A DNA stretch of 64,000 nucleotides from Orychophragmus violaceus (lineage: Eukaryota > Streptophyta > Magnoliopsida > Brassicales > Brassicaceae), in assembly GCA_030180135.1 (NCBI GenBank), contig CM058237.1, forward strand, positions 106,097,904 through 106,161,903. The letters run 5' to 3'. The first letter of the stretch is position 1, and every line of letters begins with the position of its first letter. Below the pieces are notes generated by a model. The model was not told where the DNA came from, did not search any database, and saw nothing but the letters and a program-made list of their open reading frames with translations. Positions 21,123-33,187 of the stretch are shown here, piece after piece. A program made the translations under genes and the position numbers.

Positions 21123-24100
21123 GTTGGAAAAAGCAAGTCCAAGAGGACAAAGGACAAGGAGGCGTCTGCGACCGGCTACGGCCCGAGAGTCCAGACCACT
21201 CCTGTCACGCCTGGGTTAACCGGTCCTGAGGTTAACCAGACTGGCATTGAGCCCCCGGCTACTCACATTCTTGACGGATCTAGGGTTAATGAACCGGAAC
21301 CCCAAGTTAGGAATGAGGAGGAGCGTATGGGTGAATCCTCATCTCATGCGGTCCATACTGAGACCGGTCATGAGAAGGACGATGCCACAGGTGGTGGTGG
21401 CGGTGAGCCTTTGACAGCGGTCCCGAACATCGGTCAGATGTGGACCATGTTGAAGGAAGTTATGGGCCAGCTCACGGTACTGAACCAGAGCCTTTCTGGT
21501 CAGAAACCGGCTGAGGGTGAGCCGCGGGTCACGGTCCCTGAGACCACTGATCCGAGTGATGATGATCCGGACGTAGTAGTGATAGAGTCACCGGTCCCTA
21601 AAAAGGTCCGTAAGGTGGACTATCTCAACGTCCTAGGACACATCACCAAGTTGGGCACAAAACACTTCAAGGGAAGTGCTGACCCACTTGAGGCCGATGA
21701 ATGGAGGTCACGGCTTGTCCCGAACTTCCGTTCCACCCGTTGCCCTGAAGATTACCGCAAGGACATAGCGATCCACTTCCTGGAAGGGGACACTCACAAC
21801 TGGTGGCTGTCTGTGGACAGGTGCACCAAGGGCCTCATCAACTCCTTTGCGGAGTTTGAGGTAGGGTTCAACCGGAAGTACTTCCCGGCGGAGGCCTGGG
21901 ATCGTATGGAAGGTCGTTACTTGAGCTTGGTCCAGGGCCGCAGGTCGGTCCGTGAGTATGAGGCTGAGTTCGACCGTCTCAGACGTTACGTGGGACGGGA
22001 TGTTGAGGACGAGCCGGCTCAGGTGCGTCGCTTCCTTCGCGGCCTGCGAGTGGAGTTACGTACCCATTGCTCGGTTTGTACCTATAACAATGTTTCCGAG
22101 CTAGTCGAGAGGGCAGCTACGGTGGAAGCCAATTTGGCTGAGGAGAACCGCGTTGGCTCAAAAGACAAAGTGTCCAGACAAACCGGGAAGGACCTAAAGA
22201 GGATGAGAGATCAGACGGCTGATGCTCCCTCCTCTGACCGCGCCAGATGTGCCACAAGTGGCAAACGACACTTAGGGAAGTGTTGGAAAGCCAATGTTGC
22301 ATGCGCGAAGTGTGGCGGAAAAGACCACGAGTCAACAAGCTGTCCACAGAACAAGGGGCATGAAGAGGTGACCGAGAGATCAGTGACATGCTACCACTGT
22401 GGCCAAGCTGGGCACTACATCCGTGAGTGTCCTAAGCGCCAAGATGGTAAGCCAAAGACGCCAGAAGTGAACAGGGGTCAGGGAGACCGCGCGGCCACGG
22501 CCAAGGGTCAAGCTGTGAAACCTCGGGTTTACGAACTGGTGAAGGACTCAGGCGAGGCCGGCTCCTACGATGCGATCACTGGGACCGTTTTGATAGGCGG
22601 TGTAGAGACATCGACCTTGTTTGATTCCGGGGCGACACATAGTTTTGTGAGTCCCGGGATGATTGGAAAGATCTTGTTCCAAAGTGAACAAGTGGCCGGC
22701 CAAGGCATTGTAAAGGCCGCCGGTGGGCAAGTAATGCCAATGCTTGGGTTAGTCTGTGATGTTCCTGTCTCCATTGGAGGCGTGAGCATGCCGGCTGACC
22801 TAGTGGTGGTCCAACTCAAACACCACGAAGTGGTCTTGGGTATGGACTGTCTCGGCCAAAACCGAGCCACCATCGAATGTCACCGGGGAAGGATGAAATT
22901 CGAGAGGCCTGAGGGCAAGGTAGTGTTCCAAGGAATACGGCCAACCTCGGGAAGCTTGATCGTCTCTGCTATCCAAGCGGAGAAGATGTTGGCTAAGGGA
23001 TGTGAAGCATACTTAGCTACCATCACGATCAAGGAAGTCGGGCCAGAGGCTAAGATTGGGGTGATCCCAGTGGTTAAGGACTTTGAGGACGTATTTAGAC
23101 CATTAGAGGGCTTAACGCCTGACCGGTTTGATCCGTTCGTCATTGAACTTGAACCCGGAACTAAACCCTTATCCAAGGCGCCTTATAGAATGGCCCCAGC
23201 CGAGATGGCTGAGTTGAAGAAGCAGTTAGAAGAACTGTTGGACAAGGGCTTTATTAGGCCGAGCAGTTCTCCTTGGGGAGCGCCTGTCTTATTCGTCAAG
23301 AAGAAGGACGGGAGCCTCCGCTTGTGCATAGACTACCGAGGCATCAACCGGGTTATTGTCAAAAACAAGTACCCATTGCCTCGGATAGAAGAGTTGTTAG
23401 ACCAACTCAAGGGTTCGACCGTGTTCTCCAAGATCAACCTCGCTTCGGGATACCACCAAATCCCGATAGCACCAGAGGACGTGAGGAAGACCGCATTTAG
23501 GACTCGGTATGGACACTACGAGTTCGTATTCATGCCGTTCGGTCTAACAAACGCACCGGCCGCGTTCATGAAGATGATGAACGGTGTCTTTCGGGAATGG
23601 TTAGACAGTTTTGTTATCATATTCATTGATGACATCCTTGTTTACTCCAAGAACCCTAAGGAACATCGGGAACATCTTAGGATCGTGTTGGAGAAGCTGC
23701 GGGAACAGAAGCTCTATGCCAAGCTAAGTAAATGTAGCTTCTGGCAAGAGCGGATTGGCTTCCTAGGGCACATAGTGTCGGCGGAAGGAGTAGCAGTTGA
23801 TCCGGAGAAGATCCGGTCAATTGAAGATTGGCCAAGGCCGAGAAATGTGACCGAGGTCCGAAGCTTTCTTGGTCTGGCCGGCTATTACAGACGTTTTGTC
23901 CATGGGTTTGCTAGTATGGCCAAGGCCATGACAAAGCTGACCGGGAAAAACGTGAAGTTTGAGTGGACTGAGGCCGCGGAGAAGAGTTTTACGGAACTCA
24001 AGGAGATGTTGACTAAGGCGCCAGTCCTGACCCAACCCCAAGATGATGTGCCTTACGTGGTATACACGGATGCGTCAATAAATGGGTTGGGATGTGTGTT

Positions 24101-26066
24101 GATGCAAGAAGGGAAAGTGATTGCATATGCTTCAAGGCAATTAAGTAAACTTGAGGGGAACTATCCCACTCATGATCTTGAGATGGCCGCAGTAGTGTTT
24201 GCACTTAAGATCTGGAGATCTTATCTCTACGGAGAAAAAGTGCAACTATTTACGGACCATAAGAGCGTAAAGTATGTGTTCACCCAACCTGTGCTTAACC
24301 TTCGTCAAAGAAGATGGATGGAACTAGTGGCCGATTACGATCTGGACATTACTTACCATCCAGGAAAGGACAACCTCGTGGCCGACGCCTTAAGTAGGAA
24401 GAGGACCGAGGTGGCTATTGGACGGGATGCAGAGACCTTGGTCGGAATGGTCCGTTCCTTGCGTCTCAATGCATTGACCGTAGGAGAGGAGCCAGTTGGC
24501 TTAGGGGCAGCGGACCAAGCAGATATTCTTACTAAAGTCCGGCTTGCTCAGAAGGATGATGAGGAGTTGGTGAAAGCCGCTGAGAACAACCATACGGAAT
24601 ACCAAATCTCCAACAATGGGACGATTGTGGTAAATGGCCGAGTCTGTGTGCCAAACGTATGGGAACTGAAGGAAGTCATCTTACGAGAGGCTCATCAGTC
24701 TAAGTTCTCAATTAATCCCGGCCAAACCAAGATGTACCATGACCTCAAATGGTACTATCATTGGGTTGGGATGAAGCGTGATGTAGCTGATTGGGTGGCC
24801 AAGTGTCCGACCTGTCAGCTAATCAAGGCTGAACGCCAAGTCCCGAGTGGTCTGCTATAAAGTCTTCCCATTCCGGAATGGAAATGGGATAACATAGCTA
24901 TGGACTTTGTGACCGGTTTGCCTACGACCCGGAACAGGCGAGATGCCAATTTGGTTGTGGTAGATAGGCTCACGAAATCCGCCCACTTCTTGGCCATCAA
25001 GAAGACGGACGGAGTGGGGAAGTTGGCTGAGTTATACATTGATGAGATCGTAAGACTTAATGGGATCCAATCAAGTATAGTTTCAGACAGGGACGGCCGG
25101 TTTACTTCTTATTTCTAGCAAGCCTTCCAAAAGGCCCTGGGAACGAGAGTGAACATGAGTACGGCTTACCATCCCCAGACGTACGGTCAATCCGAAAGGA
25201 CCATACAAACCCTAGAAGACATGCTAAGGGCGTGTGTTCTTGAATGGGGTGACTCATGGGAGAAGTTTCTACCCTTGACCGAGTTTGCGTATAACAACAG
25301 TTATCACACAAGCATCAGAATGTCGCCTTATGAGGCTTTGTATGGGCGGCCTTGTCGAACTCCACTATGCTGGACTGAGGTTGGAGAGTCAAGTATAGTT
25401 GGACCAGACATAATAGAGGAAACAACGGAACGAATCTGATTCCTCAAGGCCAAGATGAAAGAAGCTCAAGACCGTCAAAAGAGCTATGCAGACAAGAGAA
25501 GAAAGGACCTGGAGTTCGAAGTAGGCGACCAAGTCTACTTGAAGATGATCACTTTCAAGGGTCGGGCCAGGGTTTCCAAGCGTGGTAAGCTTGATCCCAG
25601 ATATTTGGGACCGTTCCGAATCATTGAACAGGTTGGGGCGGTCGCCTATAAGTTGGATTTGCCAAGTGAGATGGACGCATTTCACAACGTGTTCCATGTC
25701 TCACAGTTGCGCAAATTCTTAGGGGATCAAGACATAGTTGAACCTGAGATTCCAAGGGAACTTAGGCAAAACTTGACCATCGAAATCCGGCCACTCCGAA
25801 TCCTAGTTAGGATGGAAAAAGCAACCCGAAATAAAGTGGTACAAATGGTCAAAGTGGAATGGATCCACAATGGGACCAAGGAGATTACTTGGGAAACCGA
25901 GAATAGGATGATGGCCGACTATCCAGAGTGGTACAAAAACCTTGACGCGGATTCGGGGACGAATCCATTTCAAGGGGGGGGACTTGTAGTATCCCCCAAC
26001 CGGCCTAAGGAAGATAGGACGGGCTATGGGACCAGAAAACATGAACGGGAAGTCCGGAGAGACTAA
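21123..26066 (+). pseudogene. Gypsy chromovirus-like gag-pol copy 2 (near full length, broken)
   Basis: One open frame from exon 2 to 24857, with no intron at the Gag-protease junction. In order: basic N-terminus, Gag core (WDRMEGRYLSLVQGR at about 21895), two CCHC knuckles (CAKCGGKDHESTSC, CYHCGQAGHYIREC at about 22305-22430), protease (LFDSGATHSFVSP, about 22620), RT, RNase H (about 24050), integrase (HHCC near 24690-24815) and chromodomain-like end. Damage: RT catalytic Asp changed to Asn (23436-23438), protease-region GMDW to GMDC, TAA at 24858-24860 (CAA in copy 1), TAG at 25117-25119 (TGG in copy 1), TGA at 25437-25439 (shared with copy 1). The last frame reads through the polypurine tract into the LTR. 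Not functional as it stands. Confidence 0.9.
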
Positions 26067-26996
26067 ACCAAGTGTCCCATAGGCGTTTTACGGCTGAGAC
26101 TCAGCTGGAAGGAGCTCAGCCAAGTGTGAGAATAAGGAAGTCAGCTCAGCTGAGCTGAACAGTCCAGCTGGTCAGCTAGGTCAGCTGGCAACCAGCTCAA
26201 CTCAGCTGGCAACCAGCTCAACTCAGCTGGCCGGAGTGTTAAGCTCTTGGGCCAGCTGGTCAGCTAGTGACACTAGCTGACCAAGCGGTTACCAAGCGAA
26301 GGGGCACCAGCAAGAGTTGCACCCATTCGGTCCACAACTCACACCCTTTCTCCCTTGGAAGTTGGCGCATGGAAGAGCCTATAAATAGGCCTCCCCTTGG
26401 TCATTTTTGCACACACCCACAAGGCATAGAAACACTCTGAATTCTCCAAAGGCACAAGGCCATAAATCGAGAGTTTTAGAGAGAGAGAGAAGCCGGAATC
26501 TCCAAGAGAAGGCCGACGGTTTGAAGAGGAGTTTGGTGGTGGTTTAAAGCGCAAGGAAGGGAGGAAAGATGGCTGGAGAGGCATCAATAACCCATGGCAA
26601 GACCACGACCACATCTAAGGTTAGAGTCCGGTTCATTTCTTCTCGGCCTTGGCCAAAACCCTAGCGGCCAATGGCCGGGTGTCTATGGCCGGAATTCTCT
26701 TCTTCCTATGTTCTAAAATGCCGCTAAATCCTTGTTGCACGACCGGCCATAAGGCCTTGGTCGTGGGCGGTTGGCTAGACGGTTAGTCGCGTTTCCTAAG
26801 CGCTAGAATGGTCCAAAGATCATGACTGCTTCGAACGGTTTAGCGGCTCGTCGGGAGGACGGTAAGCCGAGAACCGAGAGGCCAAAGTATGATCGGCCAA
26901 AAAGGCGTGAACTCGGTCCAAGAGGAATGGCCGTGGTTCGCCAGACGTAACCGTACGTCAACATGCCGGTACGCGATGCGCACGATCGCGGATAGC
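25985..26996 (+). repeat. 3' LTR of copy 2, truncated
   Basis: It follows the polypurine tract (25972-25984) and matches 19058 onward until GATAGC at 26996, where it switches abruptly to RNase H sequence of another copy; about 900 bp of LTR are lost. It keeps an intact TATA box (26379-26388), the palindrome (26258-26282) and the exon-1 copy (26569-26619). Relative to the LTR at 19058 it has a ~22-bp duplication in the AGCTGA cluster near 26190-26225. Confidence 0.88.
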
Positions 26997-28969
26997 ACCT
27001 GTCCTAACATTGCCAGTAGACAACGTGCCTTACGTGGTTTACACAGACGCGTCGCGGAACGGGTTAGGATGCGTTCTGATGCAGGACGGGAAGGTGATAG
27101 CCTATGCCTCAAGGAAGTTGAGGAAACACGAGGGTCACTACCCAACTCACGACCTCGAGATGGCCGATGTGGTATTTTCACTTAAGATCTAGCGATCTTA
27201 TCTCTACGGAGCAAAAGTGCAACTATTCACCGACCACAAGAGTCTGATGTATGTGTTCACTCAGCCTGACTTGAACCTAAGGCAGAGAAGGTGGATGGAA
27301 TCGGTGGCAGATTACGATCTAGTCATCACTTACCATCCTGGAAAGGCAAACTTGGTTGCAGATGCCTTAAGCCGGAAGAGATCCGAAGTGGCCGCAGAAT
27401 AGGATGCATATACCTTGATCGGATTGGTCCGGTCCTTGCACCATAATGCTTTGTCAGTGGACAACGAGCCACTTGGACTTGGAGCAGCAGATCAGGCGGA
27501 TCTGTTGACAAAGGCCAAGTTGGCCCAAGAGCATGACGAAGAGTTGATGAAATCGGTTAATAACAACAACAATGAGTACTAGTTCACAAACAATGGGACG
27601 GTTGTGGTGAATGGTCGAGTGTGTGTTCCCGATGGGAAAGGCCTTAAGGAAGAAATCCTAAGGATGGCTTCATCAGTCTAAGTTCTCTATACACCCCGGA
27701 CAGACCAAGATGTACCAAGACCTCAAACGGTACTATCACTGGGTCGGGATGAAGAGAGACATTGCTGAGTGGGTGTCTAAGTGCCAAACATGTCAATTGG
27801 TCAAGATTGAACACCAAGTCCTGAGCGGCCTGTTACAGAGTTTACCCATTCCGGAATGGAAATGGGATCACATTACGATGGCCTTTGTGATTGGAATGCC
27901 GGTCACCCGGTCAAGAAGAGACACGATTTTGGTAGTGGTGGGCAGACTGACCAAGTCCGCACACTTCTTAGCCATCAAGAAGACTGATGGAGTGGGTAAA
28001 CTTGCCGAGAAGTACATTGATGAAATCGGGAGACTACATGGTGTACCGGCAAGTATAGTCTCAGACCGAGATGGTCGGTTCACATCTTATTTTTGGCAAG
28101 CTTTTCAGAAAGCCCTAGGAACGAGAGTGAACATGAGCACGGCTTATAATCCACAAACGGATGGTCAGTCAGAAAGGACCATACAAACGCTAGAAGACAT
28201 GTTGAGATCATGTGTTCTGGATTGGGGAGACTCTTGGGAAAAGTATTTGCCCTTGACCGAGTTTGCTTACAACAACAGTTACCAAGCAAGCATCGGAATG
28301 TCATCCTATGAAGCGTTGTATGGGCGGCCTTGCAGGACTCCACTGTGCTGGACGCAAGTGGGTGAATCAATAGTCCTTGGGCCGGAGATAATAGAGGAGA
28401 CTACCGAGCAAATCCGTTTCCTACGAGCCAAGATGAAGGAGGCGCAAGATCGCCAAAAGAGTTATGTAAATAAAAGAAGGAAAGACATCGAGTTCCAAGT
28501 TGGGGATCGAGTCTACCTTAAGATGATTACCTTCAAGGGAAGGGCAAGGGTTTCCAAACGTGAAACTTGATCCAAGGTAATTAGGGCCGTTCACGATTCT
28601 AGAACGGGTCGGGATGGTCGCTTACAAGCTAGACTTGCCCAATGAGATGGAAGCATTTAAAAATGTATTCCATGTCTCACAATTGCGCAAGTGCCTTTCA
28701 GATCAAGACAAGATTATGCCCGAGATCCCGGAAGATCTAAAGGCAAACCTAACATTGGAAACACGGCCCTTAAGGATTCTGGATAGGTTGGAAAAAGCAA
28801 CACGAAAGAAAGTCATCCAGATGGTGAAGGTTGAATGGATTTTCAAGAGATAACTTGGGAAGCGGATAATAGAATGAAGGCCGACTACCCAGAGTGGTTT
28901 GAGGAGTTTACAAGAAACGAACACCTTGGATCGGATTCGGGGACGAATCCATTTCAAGGGGGGGAGACT
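26997..28969 (+). pseudogene. Gypsy RNase H-integrase-chromodomain copy 3 (older, broken)
   Basis: It begins in RNase H (VVYTDASRNGLGCVLMQDGK at 27034) and continues through the RNase H end, integrase (CQTCQLV zinc part; SDRDGRFTSYFW and GQSERTIQTLEDML core) and a chromodomain-like end (KVIQMVKVEW). The longest open part is 27710-28570. Stops at 27190-27192, 27400-27402 and near 27580, and frame breaks near 27668, 28565 and 28850, leave no usable protein. It is more diverged from copies 1 and 2 than they are from each other, and keeps Arg where they share the late TGA. Confidence 0.85.
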
Positions 28970-29232
28970 TCTAACATCCCCAAACCGGCCTAAGGGCCAT
29001 TCGGGCTGTTCATGGAACCAGAAGTCAAAACTCACGATCCAAAGGATCTATAAGAGTGTTCCATGGGCAGAACAAGGTCAAGCTCAGTTGAACGGGAGTT
29101 TGACCTAAAGGAAAAGGAGCTGGAAGCGTACGGTTTAGCTCAAACAAGCTGGACGGCCGAGCTGAACAGCTAAGGAACTGAAGTACCAGCTCAGCTGAGC
29201 TGAGCTGGAGTGTAGGAGTGTGAAATCAGCTG

Positions 29233-29255
29233 ATCAGCTAGTGTCACTAGCTGAT
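29233..29255 (+). promoter_or_regulatory. 23-bp U3 palindrome
   Basis: Arms ATCAGCTAGTG and CACTAGCTGAT around one T. The outermost bases differ from the 19310 copy, but the change is mirrored in both arms, so symmetry is kept. Confidence 0.58.
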
Positions 29256-29534
29256 AAAGGCCATCATAAGCGAATGGAAACCAATGGCCATTGTGTCCAT
29301 TCGTAAGCCCAAAGACATCTCTTCCTTGGGGGCGGTTATGGGCGAATATGGGGCTATAAATAGGACCATTGGAGACCATTTTGCGCACACAACAACACCA
29401 GGGAAAAGTCCCATAAAGCGTAAGAAGCGATTTAGAGAGAGACAAAGGCCGGCCGATTGAATAAGGAGGAATCGCCGGCGGTTTAGAGAGAGAAGGAGTT
29501 GGACAAGGTTTCTAGGCGAATTGGGAAGAAGGAA

Positions 29535-29585
29535 ATGACTTTCAAAGCGACTATGGACCAGGGCAAGAAGCCAACTTCTTTTAAG
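29535..29585 (+). CDS. gag: LTR-encoded gag exon 1, copy 3 family (17 codons, predicted)
   Basis: The first ATG after the TATA box opens MTFKATMDQGKKPTSFK and ends at AAG|GTAAAA. Length (51 nt), phase and position match the exon at 19621, although most residues differ; Lys11, Thr14 and Lys17 are shared. As a 3' LTR copy it would not be used here, but it shows the exon in a diverged relative. Confidence 0.5.
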
Positions 29586-30876
29586 GTAAAATCCGAGTAT
29601 CTTTCTCTCGGCCACGGCCAAGCTGTTGGGCCGATGGTCGGATGAGTCTAAGGCCGGATTGTCTTCTTCTACATTTCTGGAAGTTTAGAACCGAGACAAG
29701 TCATTTTGACTTAGGATCGGCAAGAATTCCCAAAAGGCCACAATCGACCATAGGCCATGATCGTGGTCAACCGTGGGCTGGTCGGATGAGGAATGGAACG
29801 ATCCGCGCGTAAAGCCAAGAATGGGCCGATGGATGAATTGACTGAATGGTACGTGTTAGGGGACGGTTGGCCAAAAGTTGATTACATCCATTCGGCCGGC
29901 TTGCGCGTGAATCGGATCAGGAAAGGATATGGGTTGGGACGAGAAGTCAGAACAGTAGGCTTGATGCAACGTCCACCACAGTCAAGATGGCCGAGTCGCG
30001 TAACTGCCGATAGCGCATCGCGGTAAGTCGCGCATGTTCACGGACTGACGCAACCGTTCGCGGTAAAGACGCATCTGTTCGCGGACAGTCGCAACTGTAC
30101 GTCGATCGCGCATATCCGGATGGTTCACGCGTCTGGACTGAGGCGGGACGATGATCGCCTACGTACTGAGCAGTTATTCGGCCAGGCTTAGCGGACGTGG
30201 AACACCGAGCGATTGCTCGGAAAGTCTCTCACGATCGCGGCACGTCCGAGAAGTAAACCGGCTCGGCCTAAGCGATCGCGGATGAAAGCGCATGCATGGA
30301 AGGTCGGATATGCAACCGGTCGCAAGATGCGTCCATGCAAAGATCACGGCCAGTCCAATTATGCATGGTCGCCTATGGGAAAACTTGGCCGACTAGTTGG
30401 AATTAGAATGGTTTAGAGTTTGTGTGTGCATGGGAATGGGACATGTAGAACCGGATGATAAATGCTAAGTTGAATGGATTCATATTTATATAATGTAACT
30501 CATATGATTTGTGTTTCAAGTAAAGGAGATGATCATGGGGATGATTCATCTTAGGCGCGGACAAAGACCAAGTGACGAGTGGTGTATTAGTTATTAGACA
30601 TTGTATTAGGACCGAATACTTTAGCATAATGCGGATTGACTACTTTGTATTGGTACCTTTTATATATTAATAAAATGTCTATTTCTCTTATTGCTCATGC
30701 CTTAGTACAAGTTTAGAATCAGATTGAATGAATGGAATGTATGTATGCTTGAATATCGGTTAAATTTGATTAAGTCTGGAACGAATAGGGTTGAGGTTTC
30801 CAAACGAATCTCAACTTAGAATGGTTAATTTAGTGAGACATCCGTCTCGGGCCTATGGCCGGGATGGGGTGTTTCA

Positions 30877-32582
30877 CTGTTCCACTCGAGTTCCTGATTC
30901 CATTAACGATCTCCTCAACCGATATTCTGACTTTCCCATTTTGCTTCGACCTCCGTGAATGGCACAACACCTACTCTCCCTCCATTCTCGATAATTGTTC
31001 CGTCTTTACTGTTTATCGCTCGCCATCGACAGTATGGTAATATTAATATTCCTTCTTCAAAACTAAACCACCATACTTATGCACGCCTCGAACTTTCTCG
31101 ATCACTGAAATCCACGCTTCATGGATATCAAACCGCCTTTCCTTTGATAACCTCGAGCTGGTCCAAAACTGTCACTGATGCTTCTAAATTCCTATCACTG
31201 ATACCCACTCAGGTGACCAAACTCCACTGACTCACTTTCAGGCTCAGGTTAAACTGCTTCTTGTAACACCATCTTGTCTCTAGGGTTCGGGTTCGGTCTC
31301 GTGTCCACGTCAAATCGTCCATCACGTCCTACATCAACAACCTCAACAACACTGGAACGGTTAGACCTTTCTAACTCATTCATCGATATCACATCCTTAT
31401 ATAGATATTGACATTTAGTCACGTACCCAACGGTCAAACGTGGCTAATTACCAATATCTTTAAATTCCGCTCAATCTCAAATAAGCTTCCTAAAAACCGG
31501 TTTATCAATTCTGAGCTTACCAAAAACAATTCTACCCAAGCAAACCAAACGATCTCGCTAATTAAAATCAAAAATCACTTTCTAGCAACCTAGTGATTAA
31601 ACGAAATGCAGAGATTCAAAATCAACAACTACCAACCTAGCGAGCAATCACAGCAATTCACAATTCTAACACCCTAGCAAGGCAATCAATCACACACAAT
31701 CAATCAAGCAAATCGGCGATTGCAGTTGTCTCTTAGGGTTCTGATGGAAATCGTCTGCTCGGACCATCATCTATTTTGCATTCACAACCTTCATGAGTAT
31801 GCAATATAACCACTCCACTACTCAAAATGACACTGAAATACCACACATCCACTACGTAAATAAAACATCTATTCACCGCATAGAGTTTTAGATACGTAGG
31901 TCCGTCGGAGTCTACATACTAGCGGTTCCCAATCTGTCCCAAAAGAAACACCGCTACACACAACCGATATACACACATCAAAAAGCGAGTTAGAGCCCTT
32001 ATTTACCTGGGCCTAATCTATTTCCTAATCTCTAACATGAGTGGTACAACTCATGTGGATCCTAACTGGCAGGTGCGCTAGGAGGATGGAATGAGTTTGG
32101 CGGTGGGGGCGGAGCGACGCGATCTCGGTTATGATAGGAAAGGAGCATAATGCACTTCTCGTCCGACAAGAGCTGTGCTGGTGGTGGCGACAACTACTAC
32201 TTCCGGGTGACAACAAAGGTAATAATGGAATAACATCTGGTGGTGATGGCTGCTGCTGAGTGACCCTGAACTCATGAGTCTACGATAACTTGAGGAAACG
32301 GTCCACCATCATGTCTGCCTAGATCATCAATACGTATGTCGCTTCTACTGTCGTTGCAACCGCGCACACTCACCAATCCTCCTAGGACAACTCTGTTGTG
32401 TGACTGCAACAAAAGCAAAATGATTAGCATAATCCTAATAAAATACCCATTTTCCCGGAGATGAACGCGACTCGGATTCCTAATGGTTGCATTGGCGACA
32501 CATTTGACTCGATAAAATATTGAAGATTTTGAAAAACCGGAAAATTCGAACCCATGACGAACCATGCTCTGATACCACCTTT
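30877..32582 (-). mobile_element. Decayed internal sequence/leader of a minus-strand LTR element
   Basis: A primer-binding site lies at 32566-32577 (TGGTATCAGAGC on the minus strand), five bases inside the LTR starting at 32583. A strong acceptor-like stretch (branch-like TGCTAAT, then TTTTGCTTTTGTTGCAG) ends at 32404 on the minus strand. Beyond it are short minus-strand frames with a Gln/Pro-rich stretch near 32220-32270 that could be a decayed gag start. No RT, integrase or protease motif is recognised. Confidence 0.5.
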
Positions 32583-33187
32583 TGTAACGCCCCCTTCCTG
32601 TTTTCCGCTGACCGACGACCTCACCGGCCAACAATCAGACAAGAACATGACCGATCGAACCCGAGCAGTCATACGAGAAGAGTTTGTCACAATACGAAAG
32701 TCAGAGACAATCTGGTTTGAGACAAAGGCTCGAACCAAACTATCTTTGACTCCGTTTACCTCGTTTCCATGATACAAGGCTTCGCAACCTGTACCGCTTC
32801 CACGAGTTGTGTTCGGTTCGGACGAAACCGTATATCAGGGAATTATTCTGTTTTAATTAGTTGAAAAATATAAATCTTATTCATAGTAATATACGGTCTA
32901 ATACAAACATTTAGCGGAACGTTCCAACAAAATCCGAAACCGAAAGTAACAGTCAAAATGCGTAATAACCGATACCCAATGCCAACCCGAGACTACTCCG
33001 AGTGTCCTACGCGTCCGCCGAGCTACGCGAAACCTGAAAAGCACAAAAGAGTCTAATGAGTAATCTAAGATTACCCAGTGAGACGGCTCCCAACTAAAGG
33101 CTGCTAACAATCTATTAATCCCGCCCAAACCCAAAATAACAATCAAGTATAATAGCTGATCACGTGCTACCAAGAAGTGATGAGCTT
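32583..33187 (-). repeat. LTR fragment, minus strand (contains left end of triplicated block)
   Basis: It begins TGTAACGCCCCC next to the primer-binding site, so it is a 5' LTR end of a minus-strand element, cut at 33187 by the next LTR. From TTGA at 32746 onward it recurs at 45683 and 56786 as the first part of each tandem unit. A minus-strand donor-like CCG|GTGAGG lies at 32624. Confidence 0.7.

Larger units (their letters stand above)
28970..30876 (+). repeat. 3' LTR of copy 3 (1907 bp)
   Basis: It follows AAGGGGGGGAGACT; the first bases are TCTAACATCCCC, so the usual TG is TC here. It ends GGGGTGTTTCA. It holds a 23-bp palindrome (29233-29255), a TATA box CTATAAATAG (29354-29363), the exon-1 copy at 29535 and a CpG-rich part near 30000-30330. 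Confidence 0.85.

Noticed and set aside
30955..31600. Possible host gene in the AT-rich stretch between LTRs
   Set aside because: Frames are short and interrupted on both strands, and the stretch lies inside an element bounded by a primer site at 32566.
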